From Cercis canadensis (Eukaryota > Streptophyta > Magnoliopsida > Fabales > Fabaceae): DNA of 64,000 bases. Shown here piece after piece: positions 1 to 18,617 of the stretch (its first letter is position 1; the number at the start of each line of letters is the position of its first letter). Made by a program: the position numbers and the translations under genes. The stretch is from positions 1,004,153-1,068,152 of the forward strand of contig QAOA01004742.1 of the NCBI GenBank assembly GCA_003255065.1. The letters are read 5' to 3'. The notes beneath the pieces were generated by a model, which was not told the origin of the DNA, did not search any database, and was given only the letters and a program-made list of their open reading frames with translations.

Positions 1-5461
<5,461 letters not shown>

Positions 5462-5468
5462 TATAAAA
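5462..5468 (+). promoter_or_regulatory. TATA box of the tetraspanin gene
   Basis: TATAAAA lies 155 bp upstream of the ATG at 5623. It predicts a transcription start near 5490-5495 and a leader of about 130 nt with several CT-rich stretches, typical of plant leaders. Confidence 0.65.
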
Positions 5469-5622
5469 CAGTTACATTTTCATAACACAATGTTTTCTCC
5501 GATCCTTCGCTGCCTCTGTTCTTTCCTCTTTCCGATAATTGAAATCAAATTCCAGGTTTCATTCTTATTTCCCATTCTCAATCTCAAACAACGACTAGAA
5601 CTCAACTCATTCTTTCACTGCG

Positions 5623-6918
5623 ATGGTACGCATAAGCAACACTCTGGTCGGAGCCCTTAACGTGGTGTCCCTGCTGCTGGGTCTGGCCGCCATCGGTGGC
5701 TGTATCTACATCCACATCCACGGCGCCACCGCCACTGATTGTCAGAAAGTTCTGCAGTATCCGCTATTGATCGGTGGCGTCTTCGTCGTCCTTGTCTCAA
5801 CGCTGGGAATTGTGGGCTCTCTCTGTCGTGTCAATGTGGCTTTGTATATCTACCTTTTCGTGACGTTCCTTTTGATCGTGGGGCTTATTCTGTTCACCAT
5901 CTTCGCCTTCTTCGTCACCAACAGGAAGGTGGGGCAGCAAATATCTGGCAAAGGATATAAGGAGTATAGGGTCACCGATTTCTCCCATTGGTTGCAGCGT
6001 TATGTACTCAACGACAAGAACTGGGATGAGGTCAAGAGTTGTTTGATCGACGCCCATGTGTGTCAGAACCTCGCCATCCACGGTGGTCGGAACAATGATT
6101 CTCTCATTTACAAACACATGTCTACCACACAGGTTAGTTTAGGTATTTATTTTCCAAAATCTCCAACTTTTGCTTAATATTAAATGCACCGCTCTGTTTG
6201 CCAACTTTAAAAAGTCCAAAATCCAAAACCAGATATCATCTTCTCATTACTGTGTGTATCAGAAGTTTTCTACCATATAGCTAACTTGCTACTTTTCTTA
6301 GTTTGAGAAGAGAATCATAAAGTTTTCAACTTTTTTAATGGGTATGATTTTAAGAATTTATTAACTTTGCAAAGTTACTTCCTTTTGCCTCCATTTGCTT
6401 ATTTTGGGAGGAAAATTACATAAAGAAATGAAGTTTAGTAATGGGTAGATGGTTGTATACAACATACGGTTAAATGACAATGTTTATCTGAAATTTTTTC
6501 ACAATTTGCTTTATTATGAAATGGAAATGAGATTAATTGCTTACAAAATTCAATCTACTAAATGCGGTTGTTCTGGTTTTTGCAGTCTGGATGCTGCAAG
6601 CCACCAGTTTACTGTGGATTCACAATGAAGAATGCTACGTTCTGGGAAGTGCCAAAGACAGGTCCAGCAGTGCAGGATCCTGACTGCACCGCATGGAACA
6701 ATGACCAACATAAATTGTGTTACGATTGCAATTCATGCAAGGGAGGAGTGCTGGCCAACATCAGGAACCAGTGGAGGCGTCTTACCATATTCAACGTCTG
6801 TGTATGGGTAGTCGTCACCACCATTTATGCCTTGGGTTGTTGTGCCTTCAGGAACAATCGCTCCGACCACCACCCCCACTCCCATTCCAAGTGCCAGAGA
6901 CACAGAGCACTCCCTTGA
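5623..6918 (+). CDS. Tetraspanin, TET12-like, 280 aa
   Basis: Four-pass membrane scaffold protein of the plant tetraspanin family, which organises membrane microdomains and, for some members, extracellular vesicles. Two exons: 5623-6132 and 6586-6918 (GT-AG, phase 0). Membrane segments are at about 8-28, 44-64, 72-96 and 236-257. The large extracellular loop between the third and fourth carries the plant hallmark GCCKPP at 172-177 and the cysteine block CYDCNSCKGG near 215-224. An N-glycosylation sequon NAT is at about 186. The single intron falls just before GCCKPP. The short tail after the fourth segment is unusually rich in His and Arg (DHHPHSHSKCQRHRALP). Its position next to CPP1 matches TET12 beside CPP1 in Arabidopsis as I recall it, so I favour a TET12 orthologue, but the family is large and the exact member is not certain. 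Confidence 0.93.
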
Positions 6919-7733
6919 TGGATATTCAATGTTGTAGCATTTTACAGCATAGAATGCTTGTTTTAGTTGTTAGATCATTAGATGTCGCTGTTAGAATGAA
7001 ACTTTTGGGATTGGTGTTTAAAGATACATGGCTATTTGCATTTGTATGCTGAATCTTGACAGCAATTTATCTCAGATAGCATTTAGATTTATTATTTGTA
7101 GTAATGTAGTAGTATCTGTTATTTTAGTTTGCTAGGTCTTAACTGCAATCAAATGTGATAGCTAATTCTATTTGAAATCAAATCCTTTTTAAGTTGTTCT
7201 ATTCAGTTCCCGAGAAACAGAGGTAAAAGTAAAAGTAAAACTCAGATGGACTTTTAGCCACCTGTCTTGGCCTAATGGGTTAATATTGGGCCGATTCTTA
7301 GATGATATGGTAAGCCACTCCCAATTTTGTAGTGACCGGAACTCAGCTTGAGGACGTGGTTATTCTGGACTTCCTTCCACGGACATACCCAATTTAGTTG
7401 ACTCAAAACATAAGCTGCTGACAGTAGGCCCTCCCCCCCCCCCCANCAAAAAATAAAAAAACAAAAACTGCTAACTTAAACTAACATGGCATGTGGAAAT
7501 TTTGACATTAATTCTTTCTTAAGGTAGTGCGGATTTTGAACATCCGAAACAGTACAATATCCAATATCTGGGAGAACTATAAGATTAGTCGAAGCATCGA
7601 GCCTCAGTCAAATCTGTGCTAACTATCTACTCATAAGCACATCATTACATAACACAGCTCATTCAGAAAAGGTTGAATTGATTAGCTCGCAACTCCTTAA
7701 AAGTAACACTGAATGAAAAAAACAGTTGGCACT
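6919..7733. other. Convergent 3' region between tetraspanin and CPP1, with an N
   Basis: This stretch holds the 3' UTRs of the two convergent genes. A homopolymer of about 12 C is followed by a single N at 7446 and then an A-rich run (7431-7470), so the sequence is unreliable there. I see no coding content. Confidence 0.6.
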
Positions 7734-10622
7734 CTACTTGAGAAAGGTACAAGCAAGGAACAAGAACAAATATGCTACCAATGATGTCAAGAGTTCAAGT
7801 GTCCAGGTCGGTTGCAGCAATATAGATGGGATATTGGGTACCAGCAATGAACCACATGCCCAGCCAGCAACTAGAGCGCCAAACCTATTTTGAGCAAAAA
7901 ACAATGTATATGGTGAAAAAAATTACTAAAATGGTAAAACACAGATTGCTGCAAGTTGTTCCATTCTCTTGTAACTTACCCAATAATGAACGCTCTAGCC
8001 AAGCTCTTAGTCTTTTCGTTAAGAAAATATATGCAAGCTGCCAAAGAAATTGCGACCTACAGCAACATAATGATGTTGTTAACATGCATGCATACATGTG
8101 TTGGGGGAAGGAGAGAGAAAGGGTAGAAAACCAAAAACAACTATTCCAATAACATCGTCTGATGTAAATACATCAATTTATGAACTTTCAATACTCTGAA
8201 GAACACTTGCACCTTATATGTCCTCAATTCCTCATACAGTGGCAAACATAATGGAAGGATGAGTGCACATGTGGTCAAAATATAATATCAACCAGACAAG
8301 AAGTCATGGTAAACAGTTCAAGAAAGATGGCTCATCGTTATAAAATAGCAAGATTTTTGCTTTCTATTGCTGAAAAGAAGAGTAGGAAAGTTTAAATTAT
8401 TCCATTTCAAATAAACTGGAGGCATTCTCCATTTGTCAAGTGCAAAGACATTTTATCTGAAAGCCTTAAAAATGTGTATAGCAAGGACATACTCCAAATG
8501 GAGATTGAATAGGATGTTTAATGGTCGAATATCATAACTTGAAAGATTGGTAGTCACGAGACATGACCAGCACAGTACAATGGCATTTGAAATTCCTACT
8601 CAGTTATCAATCATGGTCAAAGAAAGCATACAATCTTTAAATTCCCATCATGAAGGTATAAATCAAATCCAGTACATTAGGTACATAGTAGCCTTGGAGG
8701 TACATATTTATCTAACAAGTAGTAGTTTACTTAAGCAAACATTATGCAGAACAAATCTGTTACACATACGGCTTGAGAAGGGAATTCAAATATGTAATGT
8801 TTTGTATGGGGTATCACACTGCAAATACGTTTGAGTCAAAAGTAGAATGTCTAATTTTTTTATTTTTAATATGAACAACTCCAAAATGGTGTTATTTGAG
8901 AATAGTATGCATATGATTATACACCATTAAGAATCACATTTATGACATAAGCAATATAAAACAAACCTGAAATGCAGGTCCACTTTCAGCAGAATTCATA
9001 ATACTCCAGCCACCCATGAAAGCAAAGAGGAACAACCTCCTGAGAATAACTTCAGTTGGTGGAAGTTCAACATAGTTGAGAAAGTTCTGAACCCAGGGTG
9101 GAGACTCCTCTACTTTCTTTTTCAACCTGCTTTTCAGATTAATTTTTGTTTTCTTCCTCTGTCTGAAGCTAGTCATCAGTATTTTTTCAAATGCAGCTTC
9201 AATCGATTCTTCACTTCTCTCATGTCCTGCGTATTGTTGCAAGAGAAAATTTCGAGATCCCCAAATTTCTTCCTCAGAGGCATCATTACTTACACCAAGG
9301 CGCCTGTAAGGATCCCAAACACTAACTCGAGGGAATTTTGGGACATTACCTAAGAGAAGAAGTATATACATATATTAACATTTTGATACATAAGACAGAA
9401 TTGGAAACACAGGGAAATATAAGGAGACTATAAAGAGACTGTGACCAGGATACATATAAAATTGGCAACAGATTATAAGGAGACATGAAATTAATCACAT
9501 CCAAACCATAAGGCATGGCAGTTGCTTCCTTAGCAGGTCTTACCAAGGAACCAACTTCAACACGTATGAGTATCTTAGTAATGAAATATTTAGAAAAACA
9601 TAACAACACAAGTACATAAAACCTGGGCTTTGGTGTGTTTGATTAATTAAACGAATGAGCTTGAATGGGATTTTAGTGAGACAAGCCTGAGTAGCACACA
9701 ATAACTCAGCTCGTTTCCACCCCTACCTTCCTGGGTACCAACTGAGAAAAGGCTCACCAGCAGAGATGTGTGTGATTGCCCTTGCTTCTTGTTAGTAACA
9801 ATTGAAACCCTCACTGTTTACTTGAAACTAGTGGAAGGAAAGCCAAAGCATTTAAACAAAATCCTAGAATTCAATGTTCAATAAAAGTAAAGAATTACAG
9901 GAACCATATATGATGGTAGTGCACAAGAATCCTTTGCAGGAAAACTTCTTAAATTTATTGCACACCCTATAGGTGCTGCTATTTAAGGAGACTGTGACCA
10001 CGATACATATAAGTATATATGCTCCTTCATATGTATAGTACTACTCATCTACCGAATTCATTACAGCAACAGTTCTCAATGCTTCATATAATGCATAAAC
10101 ATAAATACATCGGAATATGCATCATTAGTTCATTGTTTTCTCAGCCAAGTAAATATGGACACATCTCCATGCATTCTATCTTAACATAGAAGGTAATACC
10201 TCCGTATGGTGTATCCACTGCGCATCTAGTTCTACTAGGAACATTGCAATATGTTGTCAGCTTCCTCGTATTTCCTCGGAGGGCCCTGAAGAGAACCCAA
10301 TTCAGCAAAATACATGAAGGAAAAAACAATAGCTTTATCTAATGTAAGCAAAATGTTTAATGGTTCAGAAACCATCGTAAGTTATCTGATAATTGTTTTA
10401 GAAATTAAAGCTAATTAGAAAAAAAAATGACTCCAAATTTCAATTAGTCGTGCATAGCATAACAAAATTGAAGGAAAGCAACAAGAAGCAAGCAAGCAAT
10501 GTCTAGCGAGCAACGCAGACAAAGAAACACTTGCAGAGAGAGACAAAGAGAGAGAGAGGGTACAATTTCTGGCCCAGGAAAGCGGGGGCGAAATTGGGGC
10601 TTGAGAGCGAAAGGGCGACCAT
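7734..10622 (-). CDS. CPP1: CPP1, chaperone-like protein of POR (J-like plastid membrane protein), 251 aa
   Basis: Plastid protein that stabilises light-dependent protochlorophyllide oxidoreductase during chlorophyll synthesis (known for the family). Exons: 10564-10622, 10200-10285, 8967-9349, 7980-8056 and 7734-7884; they total 756 nt in frame. The first exon codes for only about 20 residues ([15 protein letters not shown]...), a start chosen because its split Leu codon joins exon 2 in phase. Residues 1-55 look like a transit peptide. A J-like region starts at WDPYRRLGV (60-68) and runs to about 110, but the HPD motif of true J-proteins is absent; QYAGHERS stands in its place. A basic linker ([15 protein letters not shown]) precedes three or four membrane segments, at about 155-170, 177-190, 199-219 and 231-250. 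The start is the least certain part. Confidence 0.93.
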
Positions 10623-11688
10623 ATTGTTAAATAAAAAGAGCGCAGATGCAGGACCCTAATTGAAGAGCTTCCTGGAATCCATGGAAATTTTCTGAAAAAC
10701 TGGTAAAAAAGGAAAGGGTGAGTCCAAGTTCCACCACGTTTCAGGTCATGGGAGGAAGAGGAAGAGCGTTAGCTGATCAGTTCTGTATTTTAGTAGAACG
10801 GACTACGGCTAGGGTACGCCGTACGCGCCAGTGCGCACTGCACATAGTTGATGTTCTTATGGCACATTTTTTATTTTTAACATCTAGTTCATTTTGAGCT
10901 TATAAGTCTTTAGAACAACTCAATATTGAATTTTGATGAAAATAAAATTTCAAGTTAAATGTATGAATCAGATGAATCGAATAAAAATCATATCTTGCTT
11001 CATCATAGACCATTTGATATATAAAACAAGATATTTTTGTTGAGAGACTTTTAGCACATAAATTATTTAATGTTAATAATTTTTAATTAGCAGCATAATG
11101 AGCTTGTGTTTATTATTAATTCTAGTGTTCAATAAGCATATCTCTGAACAAGAGAATATGAGATTCTTGTTCCTCTTCTCTCTGTCTATGAAAAAAATTC
11201 CTTTTATTTATTTATTTTAAATTTCTCACTTCCTTTTCTCAAATCTTAAAACTTGCAGATGCATGAGAAAAATTATTCATATATGCACAAAAAAAAAAAA
11301 CTATTCATAAAAATATGTTTCCCTANAATTATTCATATATGCACAAAAAAAAAAACTATTCATAAAAATATGTTTCCCTAAATTCAATGAATTATTATTA
11401 TTATTTTTAATGACAAACCGAAGGAAATCATGTTAGTTTATGGCTCAGAATATTTTGTATCAACATAAAATCAATAATCTATACTAACAAAGAGAAAGTA
11501 TCAATTTTTTTTTTTTTTATTACACAGAAACGCAATGTGGTAGGGATATGGAGGTCATTGACAACATTTTCCCTTTATTAATAATTTAATATCATTGTAC
11601 ACGGTAATAGCCGTCAAAATAACGGGATTTATAGTCGATACAAGTTTTTTGTACATCCACGGATATTGCTGTAACAATGGGAATTTCA
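10623..11688. other. Intergenic region between AAE17-like 3' end and CPP1 5' end
   Basis: The right part should hold the AAE17-like 3' UTR and the left part the CPP1 promoter. The middle is AT-rich and contains a 55-bp direct repeat around an N at 11326. No coding exon is seen. Confidence 0.6.
11271..11380. repeat. 55-bp direct repeat separated by a single N (likely assembly artefact)
   Basis: Copy 1 is 11271-11325 and copy 2 is 11327-11380. They differ only by 12 versus 11 A in the internal A-run. The N at 11326 sits exactly between them, which is what two contig ends sharing an untrimmed overlap would give. Confidence 0.85.
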
Positions 11689-14600
11689 TTACAGCTTGGA
11701 ACTTTGGTTACTTTCAGCTAACTGCTTCCGCAAAACCCTTCTCATAACTTTATTTGATGCCGTCCTAGGAAGAGATGACAGTGGCACAACACGAGAAACC
11801 TGCAAAGAAGAGCATGTGTTAAGAATGGTAATTTATTGTAAACATGGAAGACAGAAACTTTGTGAATAATAAGAAGCAGTACCCTGAACAATGGGTTTAA
11901 TGTCTTCTGGAGAGCTGAATTGAAAGAAATCCTCAATTGGTTTAAGTCTGTGCCGTTTGAATTCTTGAATACGACAGCTACTGCTAACTGCTCAGGGCCC
12001 CCTCCAGGGGGTGGCACACCTATTGCAGCTGTTTCTAGGATATTGCTATCAACTCCATTGCAGATGCGTTCAATCTCAACAGAACTCACCTGCACAATTA
12101 GGATCGAATTTCAGAGCAAACTAATAAACATGTAATGGCTTAGTAGAATTATAATCCTCTGATCAATCTCAAAAGAATGCTTGTCCCTCTGTAGAGAAAA
12201 ACATAATTTTCTATCTACTCTCTTCCACCCCCTTCTCTCCCTAACACACGTTGGTGTTGGTTTGACATGTGTGTTCATTCAAGGACAAATGATTACCTTG
12301 ATTCCTCCAAGGTTCATTGTATCATCTGCACGACCATGCGCGTGATAGTATCCTCTAGAAGTACGCTCAAATACATCCCCATGCCTCCGTAAAACCTGAG
12401 TAAAGAAACTCAGCTGCAAATATTCAAGTGCCCCAGACATCCAAATACCACAAAGTAGAGTAGAAAAATATGTCTACCTTTCCATTCCAGATAGGCATGC
12501 CCTTAAAGTAGACACTGTAATGATCAGCATTCAGCAGTGTGCTAGAAGACCCAAATATGAGGGGTCCAAGAGCCAATTCACCTATTCCAGGAACATTTTC
12601 TGGCTGTAATTAAAAGAAGATTGAACATTAGCTTAAGAAATTAACTTGTGCATTAGTTTGTTCAAGAAAGAACAAAAAGCAAAATAAATTGGTTATCTGC
12701 ATATTAGATATATTGTTTGGGAAAATTCAATGTGAAATTTCTGAATACTAAGTGACAATTAAAAGAAAATTGTCTTAATAATGTAGATATAAATACATAG
12801 TTACCAGTAAGGTTCATCATGACTAATAAGATTAAATTTAATTCACAACTTCATTAACTATGCTAATGACAAAAGTGTAACGTTTTTTCTGTGTTTTCTT
12901 TTTTGGGCCATGAAAACAAATTGAAAACATGAAGTTTTATTTCATGACAATACATCAAATTTAACAACCCATAATTGCAACAAGTAAAATTCATTTCTTA
13001 TATTTTTGAAAGTATAGTTGAATGATGCTTACAATAGGATAGCCATCATCACCAAGAATAAACAAACTGCAGCCCATAGCAGGTGTGCTGAAAGCAGCTA
13101 ATGATTGAGCCTGTAGTAATGATCCACAAATAAATCCACCCCCTATCTCAGTACCACCACAGTATTCAATGATGGGTTTGTAGTGAGCTCTTCCCATCAG
13201 CCAAAGGTATTCATCTACACTAGATGCTTCTCCAGTGGAAGCAAAGCAACTGCATCATATAAAAAGGAACTGCATCTTTAATAAATTAAGATAGGGAGCA
13301 GTGTTTACCATCAGCTTGACAATAGTTCCAGTGAAATACTACATAATCATAAATGGCATTCAGATTCAAGGGGTACTTCATTAACTTATACTCACTGGAT
13401 AGCAGACCAATCATAGCCAACTGTGGAATTTATGCTTTTCCATGTCCGAACAAGACTAGGGATCACACCAAGCATTGTTACTTTGGCATCCTAAGGGGGG
13501 AAAAATTGGGGGAATTGCAATTATTCACATAAAATAGAAACCAAGGAAAGATTTGCAGATTTAAATGGTAGGATGAGTTTTTACCTGTACAAACTTGGCA
13601 AAGCCAGACCCAAGAGGGGATCCGTCATATAAAGCCATTGAAGCTCCATTTAACAAAGAAGCATATACTAGCCAAGGACCCATCATCCATCCAAGATTAG
13701 TGGGCCAGGCAATTACATCACCTCTACCAATGGACGAGTGGCACCATGCATCTGCAGCAGCTTTTAGAGGAGTTACATTGGTCCATGGAATTGCCTTTGG
13801 ATCACCTACACGAGTAAACGATCTTAGTTGATGCCTGTCAGGTCATATCAGATGAGCTTTTGGCCAGTTCTGGATATGGTGAATGAAATCTTAGCATTGA
13901 ATGCATACTTCAACATCTCCTTGATTTTAAGAGGGCTTTCAGTCCAAATCCAAAACTTAACTAACCTGTTGTTCCAGAAGAAAAGAGAATGTTTGTAAAT
14001 GCTTCTACTGGCCGTTCTACAGCTATGAATTCCTTGCCTCTGTATGTTACATGACAAGATATGAAAAGGTTGTTCCATCAGGACATCATGAACGATTGGA
14101 TCTATTTTTGCTGAAAATCTTTGAAAGCAGCTATAACAACAAGTACATGAGAATTTTGAGAGGACAAAAGCCATTTCCCAACCAAAATTTTCTCATACTA
14201 TAGAATTTTATAATATTTATATGTTTTGTTAAATCAGGACCAAAGTGCATACTTGAGATTATTGACTCCCTCCAGGAAATCATGCCAAGAAAGGTCACCA
14301 CTGCGCAATTTCATGCTAAACCCAGAGCCTCTGGTAGGGATAACAACAGCCATAGGCGACTGGGCATCCACAACTCTACTGCATTTTTGAAGCAACAGTA
14401 TGAGGCACAATGACAGAGAACAAAGAAGAGGAGACAACTCAACTATAGGGCTACTACAGTAGTAGTAATAGGGAACTTCACCTGTACAAGGGGAGGCTTT
14501 TGTCACCACGAATAATGAGATCCTGATAAGTAAAACAGGGGACAGGGAGGGAGAGAAAGAGAGAGAAGAAGAAAAAGTAAGCAACTGTGACATTACAATA

Positions 14601-17600
14601 AACCACAAATTGACACCTACAAAAATAGAAAAAAAAATAGCCAGTATAAGAGACTACTACTGCATAAACAGGGAAAAGCTTTACTCTTTACTGGTGCAGT
14701 AGATATATATCACAATTGTATGTGTGTGTGTGTGTATATATATACATATATATATATTGAGAAAAACAAAAAATACTCTGAGATGTTCTGGTGACTGCAC
14801 TATATCATAATGGAAAAACTTGTTAAATGTCTGTATCAATTTGAACAGAGAGAACTAAGATGAGTTTGAACAAAAAAGTAGATATTTGAATTCCCTATCT
14901 TTTTTATACAGAGGGGAAAAGTAGAGAAGCAAGATCAGTAGACATATTAAATAGTCAAGATGCATGAGTGATGACACAACCAATTTTTTCCACAGCTCTC
15001 CCTTTGAAAAGAAAATAATTGTGACCAAAGAGAAGTGAGCTTCCCCATTTTTTCCACTTCATTCTTCCTATGAGAAATCCAAACCCAAGGGCAGAGAGTG
15101 AAACCATGGATTCTAAGCACTGCCCTAAATCTAAATAGCAGCAGGAAAGATAGAAACAGGTGTGCAGACTGCAGAGAGATATTCCTTGTGGGAATAAATT
15201 GAACAAAAAAGGAAAACAGACAATATTGTATATGACTCTAAACAGCTTCAGCTTTCTAATTGGAAGATACTAAAAAAAAAAATCATTAAAACATCAGAAA
15301 AGACTAGATAATAACATTTAACATTCAACAAAATGAATTCGGGAGTCAACCTGAGTAAATATGACTTTTGCTTTTGATATTTTAAGCCTGGTTGATATTT
15401 CAGGCGCTGCAAAACTATCAGCAATCGATACAACAACATAACCTGCCAGAACGATGGCTAGGTAGATAACCACAGATTTGACATTCATTGGCATATCAAT
15501 TGCAATTGCAGATCCTTCCTCCAGGCCCAGTGCTTGAAGCGCATATGCAACTAACCTACAAGTTACAGAACCAACACACGTTCATTTCTGAATATTTGGA
15601 ATCAAAGAAACTTAAGGGTGCTAGCATTAAGGAAAAGAGTATCAGGAATCTTAATCCTAAAGATAAGTTTGGAAAAAAAAAAAAATTAACCTCTGATTGA
15701 GGTATGCTGTGTTTCTGCTTTCTAATTTAAAGATTTAGCGAAAAATGTCATGCACTGAAAATCTGCCACACATAACTACCACCTCCATTTTCTGATACAG
15801 TTTAGCTCAAGATATTTAAAACATGATCTTTAAATTTACAAGTCAAAAGGTTCCACTTGGTACTGCTAAAGTAGTGGTATAGCCTGCCTGCCAACTTTTA
15901 TAAGTCGCACAACAAGTACCTTTTAGCATACTCTAAATTCTTGTATATAGCTGATAACCATATTTGCTATAGTAGGACCAAAATTATAAGAAATCTTATG
16001 CCAGATTCTAATCCAAGACCTTGTTTTTAACATGATATCAGAAGTAACCCCTCCATGAGATCCCCATGACCTTTCAACCACATTAACTGCAGCAAAGTCA
16101 CTAGCATAACCAATTACAGAAAATTAAAATCAATTAAAGTTACTACCATATGAGAACTCACTTCTAATATTTCCTTACAATGTTATACAAGTCTTTTTCT
16201 TTTGGTCAAAAGTAGTGATGACAAACTAATGTGATAATATCAGAATGGTTACTTGTCCTAAGAAGATTGCCAAATACCAAAAAAATATAAAAAAATGAAG
16301 GAACCTATGGTTTCTAGTAAGTCAAGAATAAAGGGGAAGCCATTGATCACAACAGGACGAGAAGAAGCATACCAAACCTCTTCGCGCAATTCCTCGAGTG
16401 TCATCCTGTGTACAGGAAGATCGTTGTGTACTTCATCACGCCATATTATCATTGTATCATTCAAACTTCTCTTGCCATTTAGATTTAAGCAATTCTTTGC
16501 CGGATTAAGAGATGCTCCAGGGAGCCATTGCCCACCTGGGTTTGATAACTGGCTCTCTCCAGGGAGATTCTCCTGTAAGATGCATTCAGGTTGCTTGGAA
16601 AATGATATATTCATTTCATCTAGCACAGTTTTCCAATATTCCTGAAAAATATACAATAACGAAAAATTAGTGCAAAGTATAAGAGAATTTTAGAAATTCA
16701 AAGCACAATTTCAAGATTATCATAGTAGGACCTCAGGGTTTGAGACTGAAAATTTCTGGAAATCAGAAAAGCTTGTAATTGGATCCTTATATGCTGAACC
16801 CAAAAACTCTTTCCCCCTCCTCTCTAGTAGCTGGCCAACATTTGTTAAGATAGCATTTCCCCTAATTAAACACGAAACAAGGAAAAGGGGAAAAGGAAAA
16901 AGATAAAGAGCTTCAGGATCTCTTATTTCATAACATATATCATCATACGGATTGAATTGAACATCAATCTTGCAGGTGTCCATGTAAAGAAAGAACAATG
17001 TACCAATCAACTTCCATTGTTTGATACTTTTATTTAGAAGCATATCATGATTTGAATCCTTACCAAAATTAAAAAAATATTCTAGATAAATTGAAGGGAT
17101 TTACAGTTACAGCATACCATACTTCTATTTGTTTTATAGTTTTTCCCCTTCTTTTAATACGAAATATTCTCAGTTATATTTCAAGTGAGATTATTAACCT
17201 CAACTTATATATTTCAAGCTATGTCCAGCTTTCAGTTCATCAGGGAAATTAAAAATCTTTTTTTTTTTTTATTTTGGGTGCTTATAACAACTGTTATTTT
17301 TCTGTCTATGAACTTGAAATCCAACAAAAACAGTGGAATTGAATGACTAAGTAAAGTGCATACGGGTCGGGTAGCCAAGCGGGTGGGTCGGGACCGTAGT
17401 CCTTGTAGCAGCCATAGTAAAGCATCTGATGGAAGGAGAAGGGAAGTTGAGGATTGAGGATGCGCTTTGTGATGTAGTCCCACGTTGCCGGAGTGCCAGT
17501 TCCGTGAATTCCAATGATTTCTGTGAGACTTGCATGGAGTCTCGCGGCATCTTCTGCTGCAATTCCAAGAGATTCAATATCGATCCTAGTGATAGAGTCC

Positions 17601-17617
17601 AACGATTTGTAAGCCAT
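11689..17617 (-). CDS. AAE17: Peroxisomal acyl-activating enzyme (AAE17/AAE18 type), 724 aa
   Basis: ATP-dependent acyl-CoA synthetase of the ANL superfamily; the substrate cannot be read from sequence. Fourteen exons: 17364-17617, 16732-16861, 16373-16641, 15351-15555, 14482-14522, 14253-14378, 13966-14039, 13585-13805, 13396-13490, 13033-13249, 12478-12603, 12297-12395, 11883-12089 and 11689-11799. They total 2175 nt in frame. The AMP-binding motif SSGTTGDPK is at 362-370, EYCGGTE (A5-type) at 500-506, and [13 protein letters not shown], the hinge region, at about 607-619. The protein ends in SKL, a canonical PTS1 signal for peroxisome import. An N-terminal region of about 200 residues precedes the AMP-binding core, as in AAE17/18. 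Its place between CPP1 and CAS matches Arabidopsis AAE17 as I recall. Its promoter region is occupied by a solo-LTR-like sequence beginning 81 bp above the ATG. Confidence 0.94.
14719..14758 (+). repeat. (GT)n(AT)n microsatellite in an AAE17 intron
   Basis: Alternating GT then AT dinucleotides lie in the intron between exons 14482-14522 and 15351-15555. Length is probably variable. Confidence 0.85.
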
Positions 17618-17697
17618 TATCGTCTTCCTTCACCAGAGCTCAACAATAATTTAGAGAATTTAAAAGTTGGTTTTGATTAGCTAGCAGCCTAGTACAG

Positions 17698-18471
17698 TGT
17701 CACGCCCGATAGGTTCACCTAGACCGCGCGGCACTTGCGTGTCTCCTATGAGAAATCAAGTCAGCCTATTTTGATCCAATTCACACATGTTAAGTGACTA
17801 GCAATTGATAATATATTTGAAACTTGATAATAGCGTCTCTTGCAAGCACGACATGATAGTATACACATTATAACATCTCATATATTACACACAACAAGCA
17901 AGCTAACACAATAAGCATGCGCACACTAAAGTAAGCGTCACACACTAGTAAGCAAAACATAAGGCAGCAAATATATAAAAAGATGGGTTATTCCTTTTAT
18001 TGATATATATGAGTGTAATACAATATATTGACAATGTGTAAGAAAAGTAAATAGCAACACAAAGCCTACTCCTATGCTAACACCAAGTTCCATCCTGGAT
18101 CATTTGGCACTCTCCCCTAAAGAGACTAATATGCAAATTCTTTTTCGACAAGACCAAAAATAATTTTTTCTACCTAACATAAGGCATCTTTTTGGAGTTT
18201 TGGGTATCAAAACACCTATTAAGATATATGTAAATTCATCTAAAATCATGAGCTAAACTACCAGGTACTAAACACTTGCACTGGACAAGTATAATAAAGT
18301 GAAAAGACTAAAATACCCCCAAACTTTACAAAAATTATACATTGCTTCGTTTGGGCTCAAATTTGGCGTGCAGTTTCTCTAGACTCTTATTTACTTCTCT
18401 GTAAAGTTTCAAATCAATCAGAGTTATCTAAGTACTCAAAATTTGCTCGTCACATTTGCGGACCGTGACAC
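17698..18471 (-). mobile_element. Putative solo LTR (Ty3/gypsy-like), minus orientation
   Basis: The ends form the short inverted repeat TGTCACG (17698-17704) and CGTGACA (18465-18471), the TG...CA ends of a retrotransposon LTR. Read on the minus strand it starts TGTCACGGTCCG and finishes CGGGCGTGACA, like many plant gypsy LTRs. AT-rich TATA-like and AATAAA-like sequences lie inside, near 17990-18030. No primer-binding site or coding region adjoins, so it would be a solo LTR. The flanks TACAG and CACAA are not a perfect 5-bp target duplication, which lowers confidence. Its orientation matches the downstream AAE17 gene, so it may supply or alter that promoter. Confidence 0.5.
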
Positions 18472-18617
18472 ACAAGCACAACACGTTGCTCACTGACCGT
18501 TAGCCTTAGCCTTAGCCAAGTGGCAGACACTAGTCACACTACTACGTTGGTCCGAGGCCCAAAAGATAATAATAAAAATATTTATCGAATTTGGTTGGGT
18601 TTGTTTGGTTACCTATA

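Noticed and set aside
5739..6117. Open frames in other frames and on the opposite strand of the tetraspanin exon
   Set aside because: They shadow the real exon, whose frame, splice sites and family motifs are clear.
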